DNA of 64,000 nucleotides, from positions 508-64,507 of the forward strand of contig NZ_KB893188.1 in assembly GCF_000374025.1 (NCBI RefSeq), read 5' to 3'. The translations under genes and the position numbers were made by a program. This document shows positions 28,774-35,377 of this stretch, piece after piece; within the stretch, counting starts at the first letter, position 1, and every line of letters starts with the position of its first letter. Under the pieces are notes generated by a model. It was not told the DNA's origin. It did not search any database and worked only from the letters and a program-made list of their open reading frames with translations. This DNA is from Spirosoma panaciterrae DSM 21099 (lineage in GTDB: Bacteria; Bacteroidota; Bacteroidia; Cytophagales; Spirosomataceae).

Positions 28774-28776
28774 TAG

Positions 28777-28808
28777 TTGAAGCGGCCTATATGAATCTGC
28801 TACTTTTG
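28777..28808 (+). promoter_or_regulatory. Promoter of the lanthipeptide-like precursor
   Basis: TTG at 28777-28779 and TACTTTTG at 28801-28808 (24-nt start-to-start) match the Bacteroidota promoter. The start codon is 62 nt downstream. Confidence 0.7.
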
Positions 28809-28870
28809 AATAGTCAAAGGACACCGTTCCGGCTCCTAAATCATTAAAACCACAGCATTTGCTTACACTC

Positions 28871-29029
28871 ATGAAAACGCTAACATTACCCGATCTTCCT
28901 GCTTCCAACACACCAGCTCGCTTAGTCTTTAAAAGGCAACGTATTGTTTGTCTAACAACTATGCATACTAAAAACGGCCCCAAAGGAGGTGACTCAAGCA
29001 GATTATGTGATTTTTTTACAATTGCTTAA
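28871..29029 (+). CDS. Candidate class I lanthipeptide precursor peptide
   Basis: This 52-aa gene starts MKTLTLPDLP. Residues 18-28 (LVFKRQRIVCL) fit the leader pattern L-x-[LF]-x-[KR]-x-x-I-x-x-L of Bacteroidota class I lanthipeptides. A Gly-Gly at 39-40 could be cut by the locus C39 transporter, leaving a 12-residue core with Ser42, Ser43, Cys46 and Thr50, enough for one lanthionine ring. It has its own strong promoter with three GTCGAA boxes, and lanB lies 500 nt downstream. The core is short for the class, so the cleavage site is uncertain. Confidence 0.6.
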   Translation: MKTLTLPDLPASNTPARLVFKRQRIVCLTTMHTKNGPKGGDSSRLCDFFTIA

Positions 29030-29035
29030 TTCATT

Positions 29036-29413
29036 TTGCCAATCTATCTTCTCTTGAACCCATCCTGGGCGAGTAAACGTCAACTCGCCTATTACTTTCA
29101 GCGCATCGGTTGGGTTATCATCTGGCAGTCTAGTCCATTTACAGAGGAAATGCTGCCTATGATCCAGTCCGATGATTGTGCGCTGGTTTTTGTCAGGCTG
29201 GCTGAACTGGACAACCCGGTACCAGCACCGTTTCTGGATGTACTGCGGCAACATCCTGCCGTAGTGGTTACTTCACCTTATCCACAACATCTGTTCAGTC
29301 ATCTGAACCTGCATCCGCTCGATTTTCTGACTGAGCCGTATTCATTTGAGCGTTTCGCACGTTGTATGGAACGGTATTGGAATCAGCACAACCCGAAAGA
29401 GTCTCCTCTTTGA
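29036..29413 (+). CDS. Receiver-like protein lacking the phospho-acceptor Asp
   Basis: The 125-aa protein resembles only the receiver half of a LytTR response regulator: IYLLLNPSWASKRQLAYYFQ matches the first strand and helix, and PLDFLTEPYSFERFARCMERY matches the usual 'DYLLKPFSFERF' end. The acidic pair is missing, the phospho-site strand reads ALVFVRLAEL with no Asp, and the conserved Lys is Glu. It therefore cannot be phosphorylated normally and may act as a decoy or binding partner. It starts at a TTG 6 nt after the precursor stop, in the same frame, and ends inside a terminator hairpin. Confidence 0.65.
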   Translation: MPIYLLLNPSWASKRQLAYYFQRIGWVIIWQSSPFTEEMLPMIQSDDCALVFVRLAELDNPVPAPFLDVLRQHPAVVVTSPYPQHLFSHLNLHPLDFLTEPYSFERFARCMERYWNQHNPKESPL

Positions 29414-29432
29414 AGGAGGCTCTTTCGGGTTG
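29389..29432 (+). terminator. Terminator overlapping the end of the receiver-like gene
   Basis: A 19-bp stem (29389-29407 with 29414-29432, one G-T pair) with the stop codon in its loop. It separates the precursor operon from lanB. Confidence 0.75.
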
Positions 29433-29478
29433 TTTAAGTGAATCTGTATTAAAAAATAGGTTAGTACTAATTATCCTA

Positions 29479-29509
29479 TTGGTTTTACATTGACGACAAA
29501 ATATCTTTG
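29479..29509 (+). promoter_or_regulatory. Promoter of lanB
   Basis: TTG at 29479-29481, 20 nt, then TATCTTTG at 29502-29509; start codon 21 nt downstream. No GTCGAA boxes precede it. Confidence 0.65.
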
Positions 29510-29529
29510 AGGCTTATCCATCTAGTTCG

Positions 29530-32500
29530 ATGATTCAGCCTGACGATTACTTTATCCTACGTCAACCAACGTTTCCAATCAATAACCTGATTCAGTTTTA
29601 TACTCAACTTTTCTCCCAACCCATCGGCGAACTGCTGCGCCAGCATTATCGGCACCCGATAGCCCAGCAGGCCATTCTGACCGCATCGCCCCTCCTCTAT
29701 GAACGAATGCAACGCTGGCTGGCGGGCGAAACACTTCCCGAACAGGAGAAGCTTTACATCACCCTGCATAAATACCTGATTCGGATGTGTAGTCGTCCTA
29801 CACCGTATGGCCTTTTTTCCGGTTGTACAATAGGGTATTTCGATGAGCATACGCAATGGAGAGCCGGAACAGCGAACACCATTCAGACACACCTTCGCCT
29901 TGATACCGAGTGTATGCTGGCCCTTTGCCGCTGGATTACACTCCACCCCGTTCTCCGGGATCAGCTGCTTTTATTCCCTAACTCATCGCTTTATCCGGTA
30001 GGTACATCGCTGCGGTATGTAGAGCAGCAAGTCGAAACGGCAAAGCCAGGAACAGGCCAACGGCAATATTTCATTAGCATGACCGATGCCGACCGACATC
30101 TGTCGGCCATTCTGGAAGCTGCCCATTCAGGGGCTACCATTCAGGAATTGGCATACGTTTTAACACGCTTTCAAATTGAAGAAACCGAGGCCGTTGAGTT
30201 TATTGAACAATTAATTGAAGGACAATTACTATCGTTCGAGATCGGGCCTACCGTAACTGGCCCTGATTATCTGGATCGATTGATAAACCGTATCGCCACA
30301 CTGACTGGTACTTCCGTTATTGTAGAATCCTTACGTCAGCTACAGGCATTTATTCAACAACCCAATAGATTACAGGCGCATACAAGCGTTCGGGCCTGGT
30401 TCACTGAACGTGACATCCATCTACCCGTTGCCGATCTAGTACAGGTAGACACCTTCTTCGAGCATCCGGCACCCAGGCTTGGCCGCCGGGTGTTACACCA
30501 ACTACAACGCGATCTGGAAAAATTACTGGTATTGAATCGGTCAGCCATTTGTCCGGACCTGGACGAGTTTAAACGCCGGTTTTATAATCGCTATGAAGAC
30601 GAAGAAATTCCGTTGGCACTAGCCATCGACGCTGAGTTTGGCGTAGGCTATGGGTCAGGAGCAGCATTCGGGGTTGGCTATGCACCGTTAATAGACGACC
30701 TAACCCTTTCGACCGATCTGGCTCCTGCTCATACAAGTTGGGATTGGTGGCAAACCCTGGTCATGGACAAATATACCCGCGCACTGCGAACGACACGCAC
30801 TGCAGGTACAAACGATGAAATTGTCCTTACCGACGACGATCTGGCCTACATTGGTCGCCATCAAACGTCTCAGGCACCTCTACCCGATAGCTTTTATGTG
30901 TTTGGTACTTTAGTAGCCAACTCGCCCAAAGAATTGGATGAAGGCAACTTCCGCTTTAATCTGCTGGCTTGCAAAGGGCCATCGGCTATAAATCTGATGG
31001 CCCGGTTTGGCAATGGTCATGCCGAACTGGCCCAACGTATGCAACGGAGCATACGGGCCGAGGAAGCTTATCATCCCGATGTAATTATGGCCGAAATTGT
31101 ACACCTGCCCGAAAATCGGGTTGGTAATATTCTACATCGGCCAACGCTCCATCAATACGAAATACCGTATATGGGTCACGCATCGGTAGATACTGACCAT
31201 CAGATCCCCCTGACCGACCTGATGGTATCGGTGCGAAATGATACGCTCATTCTACGATCAAAACGACTCGACCGGCGGGTAATTCCCCGGCTGACTAATG
31301 CCCATAATTTTACACAGGGGCTACCGATCTATCGTTTTCTATGCGACCTACAGACCCAGGATGCTCATTTGTCGATTGGCTGGAACTGGGGTCTGCTACG
31401 CACCCAGACCTACCTACCGCGCGTGCGTTATCGTTCCATTATACTGAGCCGGGCAACCTGGCAAATCCCCTGCCGCGAACTCACGCCCGATAATCCATTA
31501 CGACTGGTAACCGAGCTAACAGCGGCTGGCTTACCTAATCAGTTTATGCTGGTACAGGGCGATAATGAACTCTTTATTTCGATGCATACCCCTGCCTCAC
31601 TGGCACTGCTTATGCAGGAAATTCGCCGACAGATAACTGCCCACCAGAAGGCTAATCCACAAAATGAACGAAGAGCTACTGCCGATATGCCAGGGTATAT
31701 TCGGCTGATCGAATGCTTATCGATTCCCGAGCAATGCCCTTTGCAGGATAAACGGGACCGTTATACGCATGAACTACTCATTCCATTTCGAAACAAACGC
31801 GTACAGCCTTTTGCCGGATTAAATCAAGCGGTAATACCCAGACTACAGCGTAAGTTCTCGGTGGGTAGCGAATGGTTTTACCTGAAAGTATATACGGGCG
31901 AAAAAACGTCGGACCAACTCCTGATCGATACCATTTACCCAACCGTAGCCCAATTGCTAAAAACTCAGATTATTCAGGAGTTCTTTTTTGTACGCTATAA
32001 AGATACCGACCCTCATCTGCGCTTACGGTTCAGAGGAAATGCCCACCTGGAATTCTATCATCAGGTAGTTCGGGCCATGGAAAAAGCCCTTCATAAGGCA
32101 GTAGAATCGGGCGTTGTGCATCGGGTGCAGGTCGATACCTACCAGCGCGAACTGGAGCGCTATAGCCTGGAGCAAATGCCGCTATGCGAACGGTTGTTTT
32201 ACTACGATAGCTTATCGACGCTACTTTTTCTGGCCTATATGGGCGACACCTTCGATGAAAATGTTCGCCTGGCCTTTGCCATACGCAAAATTGATCGACT
32301 ATTGACCGGGGCAGGTTTTCCAATAGAGACCTGCCATCGTATCCTGGAATCGCTAAAAGAGCGTTTTTTCCAGGAATTTGGCGGCACCCCCATCCTACGC
32401 CATCAACTAGCCGAAAAATACCGCGCCTATCGTCCCCTTATTCATCAGGGCCTGAGTGCCAATTTTTTATCCATACCGGGACTTAGCGATTGGGAGTATC

Positions 32501-32700
32501 GGCAGGAAGGCCTACTCCAACAATTAATGCAGTCCAACGTCAGTTCCTACCAATTGCACACCATTATCGACAGTCTGATTCACATGATCGTAAATCGGCT
32601 ATTTCCATCCAAGCAGCGGGCTTATGAGCTAGTACTCTACTACTGCTTGGCTAAATACTACGACTCGGTACAGGCTCAACAATTGACGTCCAACGCATAA
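29530..32700 (+). CDS. Full-length class I lanthipeptide dehydratase (LanB)
   Basis: The 1056-aa protein has both LanB parts: the N-terminal glutamylation domain (about residues 1-700, opening with FILRQPTFPINNL and LYITLHKYLIRMCSRPTPYGLFSGC near residue 75-100) and the C-terminal elimination/thiopeptide-type domain from about 778 (SEWFYLKVYTGEK, FFFVRYKDTDPHLRLRFRG, ERLFYYDS). LanB enzymes glutamylate and dehydrate Ser and Thr in a precursor core using glutamyl-tRNA. A lanthipeptide-like precursor lies upstream, but no LanC cyclase is seen in the window, so ring closure must be done elsewhere, occur spontaneously or not occur. Confidence 0.92.
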   Translation: MIQPDDYFILRQPTFPINNLIQFYTQLFSQPIGELLRQHYRHPIAQQAILTASPLLYERMQRWLAGETLPEQEKLYITLHKYLIRMCSRPTPYGLFSGCTIGYFDEHTQWRAGTANTIQTHLRLDTECMLALCRWITLHPVLRDQLLLFPNSSLYPVGTSLRYVEQQVETAKPGTGQRQYFISMTDADRHLSAILEAAHSGATIQELAYVLTRFQIEETEAVEFIEQLIEGQLLSFEIGPTVTGPDYLDRLINRIATLTGTSVIVESLRQLQAFIQQPNRLQAHTSVRAWFTERDIHLPVADLVQVDTFFEHPAPRLGRRVLHQLQRDLEKLLVLNRSAICPDLDEFKRRFYNRYEDEEIPLALAIDAEFGVGYGSGAAFGVGYAPLIDDLTLSTDLAPAHTSWDWWQTLVMDKYTRALRTTRTAGTNDEIVLTDDDLAYIGRHQTSQAPLPDSFYVFGTLVANSPKELDEGNFRFNLLACKGPSAINLMARFGNGHAELAQRMQRSIRAEEAYHPDVIMAEIVHLPENRVGNILHRPTLHQYEIPYMGHASVDTDHQIPLTDLMVSVRNDTLILRSKRLDRRVIPRLTNAHNFTQGLPIYRFLCDLQTQDAHLSIGWNWGLLRTQTYLPRVRYRSIILSRATWQIPCRELTPDNPLRLVTELTAAGLPNQFMLVQGDNELFISMHTPASLALLMQEIRRQITAHQKANPQNERRATADMPGYIRLIECLSIPEQCPLQDKRDRYTHELLIPFRNKRVQPFAGLNQAVIPRLQRKFSVGSEWFYLKVYTGEKTSDQLLIDTIYPTVAQLLKTQIIQEFFFVRYKDTDPHLRLRFRGNAHLEFYHQVVRAMEKALHKAVESGVVHRVQVDTYQRELERYSLEQMPLCERLFYYDSLSTLLFLAYMGDTFDENVRLAFAIRKIDRLLTGAGFPIETCHRILESLKERFFQEFGGTPILRHQLAEKYRAYRPLIHQGLSANFLSIPGLSDWEYRQEGLLQQLMQSNVSSYQLHTIIDSLIHMIVNRLFPSKQRAYELVLYYCLAKYYDSVQAQQLTSNA

Positions 32701-32790
32701 AATCAAAATAGCCTACAAAAGCCTTACTCATATTACTCGTTTTCATATCCACTACACTCTCTATAACTAATCCGAATACAATATAATCAA

Positions 32791-32847
32791 ACGAATTACA
32801 CTACAACTACTCGTTATTGAAACAGGCGAAAATAACGCTCAATTTTG
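32791..32847 (+). promoter_or_regulatory. Promoter with conserved upstream box, copy 1
   Basis: Box at 32791-32807 (ACGAATTACACTACAAC), TTG at 32817-32819 within TTATTGAAACAG, and CAATTTTG at 32840-32847. The same three parts recur at 33108-33163 and 33737-33792 with an identical 23-nt -33 to -7 distance. The TTG was easily mistaken for a start codon. Confidence 0.55.
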
Positions 32848-32903
32848 ACTCAACAAATCAGCCAAGCGAAATCAAAGAATGGATATCTAAATTAACTATA
32901 GCT

Positions 32904-33083
32904 ATGAAAAAGCACCTTCATTCGGAGTATTCTTTTGAGGTATGGATTAACGAAGCGAGTGACAACCTGGGCGACGAAACTGGCTCTTTCGATGACAACT
33001 GGATTGTATCGGCAAGCGATCTATTTAGCCAGATGAACCTACCGACTAATGATCCTATGGGTTCTTATGAAGAAGTGGCCTAA
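32904..33083 (+). CDS. Small acidic peptide of unknown function in the bacteriocin locus
   Basis: ATG 32904 gives a 59-aa acidic peptide (starts MKKHLHSEYS, ends MGSYEEVA) with many Asp/Glu, Ser and Asn, no Cys and no Gly-Gly leader. The same frame is open from a TTG at 32817, but that TTG is the -33 element of a promoter shared with two neighbouring small genes, so the shorter form is preferred. It may be a modified peptide, an adaptor for LanB or a regulatory peptide; I recognise no family. It is the first small gene after lanB and is followed by the 56-aa Gly-Gly peptide gene. Confidence 0.45.
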   Translation: MKKHLHSEYSFEVWINEASDNLGDETGSFDDNWIVSASDLFSQMNLPTNDPMGSYEEVA

Positions 33084-33107
33084 TGCCGTATTGTTTTTAT
33101 AACCAAA

Positions 33108-33163
33108 GCGAATAAAGTACAACCTAAGGTTTTTGAAACACAACACACTACCCATCATCTTTG
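33108..33163 (+). promoter_or_regulatory. Promoter with conserved upstream box, copy 2
   Basis: Box GCGAATAAAGTACAACC at 33108-33124, TTG at 33133-33135, CATCTTTG at 33156-33163. It precedes the 56-aa Gly-Gly peptide gene with a long leader of about 160 nt, in which I see no structure I can name. Confidence 0.6.
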
Positions 33164-33330
33164 CAATGTCGATTACGAAAATAAGTTAGACTGTAAGCCG
33201 CTCAATTAGGTCCTAACATACGAGTTATTTTCCAGAAAGCCGACGTGAATTAAAAAATAAGAATACTGCAACTATCCAGCCTTTTAATTTAGTATTTTTT
33301 ACAATTCAGTTTATTAACAGTTTAAATTTT

Positions 33331-33501
33331 ATGAAACAAATTATGAATAGTCAGAATCAAACAATCGAAAATGTAGATGTATGTATGCTCGATCAAAACG
33401 AGCTACGTGAATTAAATGGTGGCATCGGTGGCAACGATGGTGGATGTATTCCAAATCCAGACCCTAAACTACCCGAACTCCCTATTGAAATTTTGTACTG
33501 A
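33331..33501 (+). CDS. Double-glycine leader peptide with a single-Cys, proline-rich core
   Basis: The 56-aa product has a leader ending MLDQNELRELNGG (Gly30-Gly31), the classic substrate pattern for C39 peptidase transporters (hydrophobic residues at -4, -7 and -12). The 25-residue core starts IGGNDGG, has one Cys and four Pro, and ends in IEILY. No Ser or Thr occurs in the core, so it is not a LanB substrate; it may be an unmodified bacteriocin or a signalling peptide that the two-component kinase senses. It is too short for ordinary gene finders and has its own box-type promoter and terminator. Confidence 0.65.
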   Translation: MKQIMNSQNQTIENVDVCMLDQNELRELNGGIGGNDGGCIPNPDPKLPELPIEILY

Positions 33502-33661
33502 ATTAATACATTGCAATTAGTAAGACCTATACAAGAAACGTAGGATAAATGTACTAGAATTCATACAGATTAAACAGCGCAGGCACGGCCTTCTAGATAA
33601 ATACCGTGTTTGCGGAAACGTATCAGTTATATGCATACGAATGTGTGTGATAAAAATGAGT

Positions 33662-33690
33662 AACTCCCCGTTACTCAAAAATGGGGAGTT
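33662..33690 (+). terminator. Terminator after the proline-rich peptide gene
   Basis: 8-bp stem AACTCCCC/GGGGAGTT (33662-33669 with 33683-33690) followed by CTTCTTTT. The 160 nt between the peptide stop and this hairpin hold nothing else I can support. Confidence 0.7.
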
Positions 33691-33736
33691 CTTCTTTTCC
33701 TACATGCTAATAATAACAGAATAACTTATAATCTGA

Positions 33737-33792
33737 GCGAATAAAGTACAACCCGAAGTTATTGAAACAGAAGCTTGTTCGCCAGAAATTTG
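33737..33792 (+). promoter_or_regulatory. Promoter with conserved upstream box, copy 3
   Basis: Box GCGAATAAAGTACAACC at 33737-33753 is identical to copy 2. TTG at 33762-33764 (in TTATTGAAACAG, as in copy 1) and GAAATTTG at 33785-33792 follow. The lipoprotein start is 33 nt downstream. Confidence 0.6.
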
Positions 33793-33824
33793 CATCATCC
33801 AGTAAACGAATCACAAACAAGATC

Positions 33825-34088
33825 ATGAAAAAAATAGCGTTCATGGCCGCAGCCGGATTGATGATTCTGGCGGTTGCCTGCAAAGAAAATGACACCATAA
33901 AACCAACGTATAGCACTACTACGTATAGTGCTGATGACCAACCCGAAGCAACTATTGTCGTCGATGTTGATTCAGCAGTAAAAACGAAGCGTATATTGCC
34001 TATTAAAATACAACCAATTGAGCAACCTGTAACCAACCCATCCTTAGGCCAGGGAAAAGATTTGCCTATGGATCAGGTAATTAATTAG
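33825..34088 (+). CDS. Small lipoprotein of the bacteriocin locus
   Basis: The 87-aa product has a lipoprotein signal peptide with lipobox LAVAC (MKKIAFMAAAGLMILAVAC), then a low-complexity, Thr/Asp-rich mature part of about 65 residues ending in PMDQVIN. It is probably anchored in a membrane facing the periplasm. Neighbouring bacteriocin loci often encode small lipoproteins for self-protection (LanI type), so immunity is a reasonable guess, unproven. An upstream TTG at 33762 is a promoter element, so ATG 33825 is the start. A short hairpin follows the stop. Confidence 0.7.
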   Translation: MKKIAFMAAAGLMILAVACKENDTIKPTYSTTTYSADDQPEATIVVDVDSAVKTKRILPIKIQPIEQPVTNPSLGQGKDLPMDQVIN

Positions 34089-34093
34089 TATAG

Positions 34094-34112
34094 CTTGCTA
34101 CAAATTAGCAAG
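34094..34112 (+). terminator. Short hairpin after the lipoprotein gene
   Basis: 7-bp stem CTTGCTA/TAGCAAG with a 5-nt loop, followed by TTTAT, 5 nt beyond the stop. From here to 34360 (about 250 nt) I see no gene and no clear promoter. Confidence 0.55.
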
Positions 34113-34360
34113 TTTATCAACCAAGAACTATAACTGTATACACCAATCTAGTTACGGCAAATTTTCGGAAGATAACTAAACAGGCTCTTATCAGATGTGG
34201 GCAGCAGCCCAGCAAAGACATTAGTTAGAAAATTGCTACATTAGCTCGATTAGTAAATACAAGTTATAGAATATATTAAGAGTGCCCTATCACAACCGAT
34301 GCATCCCGGGTTTAAGCAGAGGAGGGGATAGGTATAAATTTAACCTAAACAAAATTAATA

Positions 34361-34531
34361 ATGAATAATTTGCTAAATAATGAATATCCTGAAATAAAAG
34401 AACTCAATTTCGAAGAAATAGGAGCTGTGAGCGGAGGCTGGGCTTGGTTATTGGAAGGTATTGCTGGGTATATTGCTGGAGAAGTCCTGGATGGAGTCCT
34501 TAGGTATGCTTCTGGAGAAAGATCACGATAA
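34361..34531 (+). CDS. Double-glycine bacteriocin-like peptide, paralogue 1
   Basis: The 56-aa product has a leader ending IKELNFEEIGAVSGG (Gly25-Gly26) and a 30-residue core that starts WAWLLEG, is hydrophobic in the middle with a GYIAG (GxxxG) motif, and ends RYASGERSR. The gene 36 nt downstream encodes a second peptide whose core has the same length and shares AGEVLDG and RYA-x-GERSR. Two such related helical peptides resemble two-peptide class IIb bacteriocins, though a simple gene duplication is equally possible. No Cys is present and only Ser residues occur in the tail. Confidence 0.7.
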   Translation: MNNLLNNEYPEIKELNFEEIGAVSGGWAWLLEGIAGYIAGEVLDGVLRYASGERSR

Positions 34532-34567
34532 GGTTTTATTAATAGAATCGACTAATTAGCTCTAATC

Positions 34568-34729
34568 ATGGAAAATCAACAGATGGATGCTCAAGAAGAT
34601 CTTGACCTTCAGGAACTCACCTCGATTAATGGAGGAATACACTGGTTCGTTGCAGGCCTTATTGTATATGTTGCGGGTGAAGTTCTGGATGGAATTGTAC
34701 GCTATGCAGATGGTGAAAGAAGTCGTTAA
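34568..34729 (+). CDS. Double-glycine bacteriocin-like peptide, paralogue 2
   Basis: The 53-aa product has a leader ending LDLQELTSINGG (Gly22-Gly23) and a 30-residue core starting IHWFVAG, with a hydrophobic centre and the same AGEVLDG and RYA-x-GERSR blocks as its upstream neighbour. Leaders of the two are diverged, cores are conserved, which argues that the core is what selection maintains. It is probably co-transcribed with the genes on either side. Export and leader removal would use the C39 ABC transporter encoded about 9 kb downstream. Confidence 0.7.
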   Translation: MENQQMDAQEDLDLQELTSINGGIHWFVAGLIVYVAGEVLDGIVRYADGERSR

Positions 34730-34756
34730 TCTTTAAAAATATAAAAAAACACTAAA

Positions 34757-34918
34757 ATGAAACACATTGAATTTGGGGATGTAACAGCCTTGTCAATTGA
34801 TGAAATGATTGAAGTAGACGGTGGTGGTAAAATATCTGATTGGACAGTTAAAGCTTTAACATGGCTTGGCGATAACTTATCAAAGCTTCAGACTGACGAC
34901 TATTATTTATATATGTAA
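34757..34918 (+). CDS. Double-glycine leader peptide, amphipathic core
   Basis: The 53-aa product has a leader ending ALSIDEMIEVDGG (Gly22-Gly23) and a core of about 30 residues starting GKISDW, containing Trp29 and Trp36 and ending DDYYLYM. The core is amphipathic and unlike the two upstream peptides. It starts 27 nt after the preceding stop and is followed by a strong terminator, so the three peptide genes form one transcription unit. Role (third bacteriocin or pheromone) is open. Confidence 0.65.
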   Translation: MKHIEFGDVTALSIDEMIEVDGGGKISDWTVKALTWLGDNLSKLQTDDYYLYM

Positions 34919-34935
34919 TTTAGTGAAGATTCTAC

Positions 34936-34974
34936 AAATAGTACGGGCCATTAATATAAAAGCCCGTACTATTT
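34936..34974 (+). terminator. Terminator closing the three-peptide operon
   Basis: Perfect 13-bp stem (34936-34948 with 34962-34974), then GACTTTTG, 17 nt beyond the last peptide stop. Confidence 0.8.
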
Positions 34975-34998
34975 GACTTTTGTAAGGCATATAAGTTA

Positions 34999-35367
34999 AT
35001 GAAGATTACTAGATTGTTGATAGGGATTTCATGTGCTGTTTTGACAGCACTAATTCAGCTTTGGATAAGACCAAGTTTGAGAGGAATAAATTCATACTTA
35101 GATATCATTCTTGGAAGTTTACCTAATTTTTTGGCTGTATTGGGATTCTCATTTATTCTTATTCATTTTAAAAAAGCTAAACAGAAGACATCGTCATCTA
35201 TGATGGCGGCATTTCTGGGTATAATAGCTCATGAAATATTTACTCAATCCACCCCTTCTGGCTCTTTTGGCGGCATGTTTGATTGGTATGATATTATAGC
35301 TTCAGCATTGGGAGGTATGTTTGCTTATCTAATCGAAAAACATTTCCTAAGGATTCAAAATAGTTAA
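34999..35367 (+). CDS. VanZ-like small membrane protein
   Basis: The 122-aa product has four predicted membrane helices (about residues 5-25, 33-55, 68-85 and 98-117). The FDWYDIIASALGGMFAYLIE end resembles the 'D-x-x-D-x-x-x-N/A-x-x-G' motif of VanZ-like proteins. VanZ relatives give low-level resistance to cell-envelope-targeting glyco- or lipopeptides, and in bacteriocin loci similar proteins may serve immunity. It is AT-rich like its neighbours and sits 10 nt before the CPBP protease gene, so both probably form one operon. Function is inferred from context. Confidence 0.6.
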   Translation: MKITRLLIGISCAVLTALIQLWIRPSLRGINSYLDIILGSLPNFLAVLGFSFILIHFKKAKQKTSSSMMAAFLGIIAHEIFTQSTPSGSFGGMFDWYDIIASALGGMFAYLIEKHFLRIQNS

Positions 35368-35377
35368 ATTTTCAACT

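Noticed and set aside
28741..28983. 80-aa minus-strand frame over the precursor gene
   Set aside because: Antisense to a well-formed promoter and the precursor; no recognisable protein pattern.
32817..33083. 88-aa reading with a TTG start at 32817
   Set aside because: That TTG is the -33 element of a promoter repeated at 33133 and 33762 with identical spacing; the ATG at 32904 is used.
33762..34088. 108-aa reading starting at TTG 33762
   Set aside because: Same reason: the TTG is the -33 element, and ATG 33825 yields a clean lipoprotein signal.
34089..34360. Possible further peptide gene or promoter in the 270-nt gap
   Set aside because: The longest ATG frame is about 9 codons and no TAnnTTTG element is convincing.
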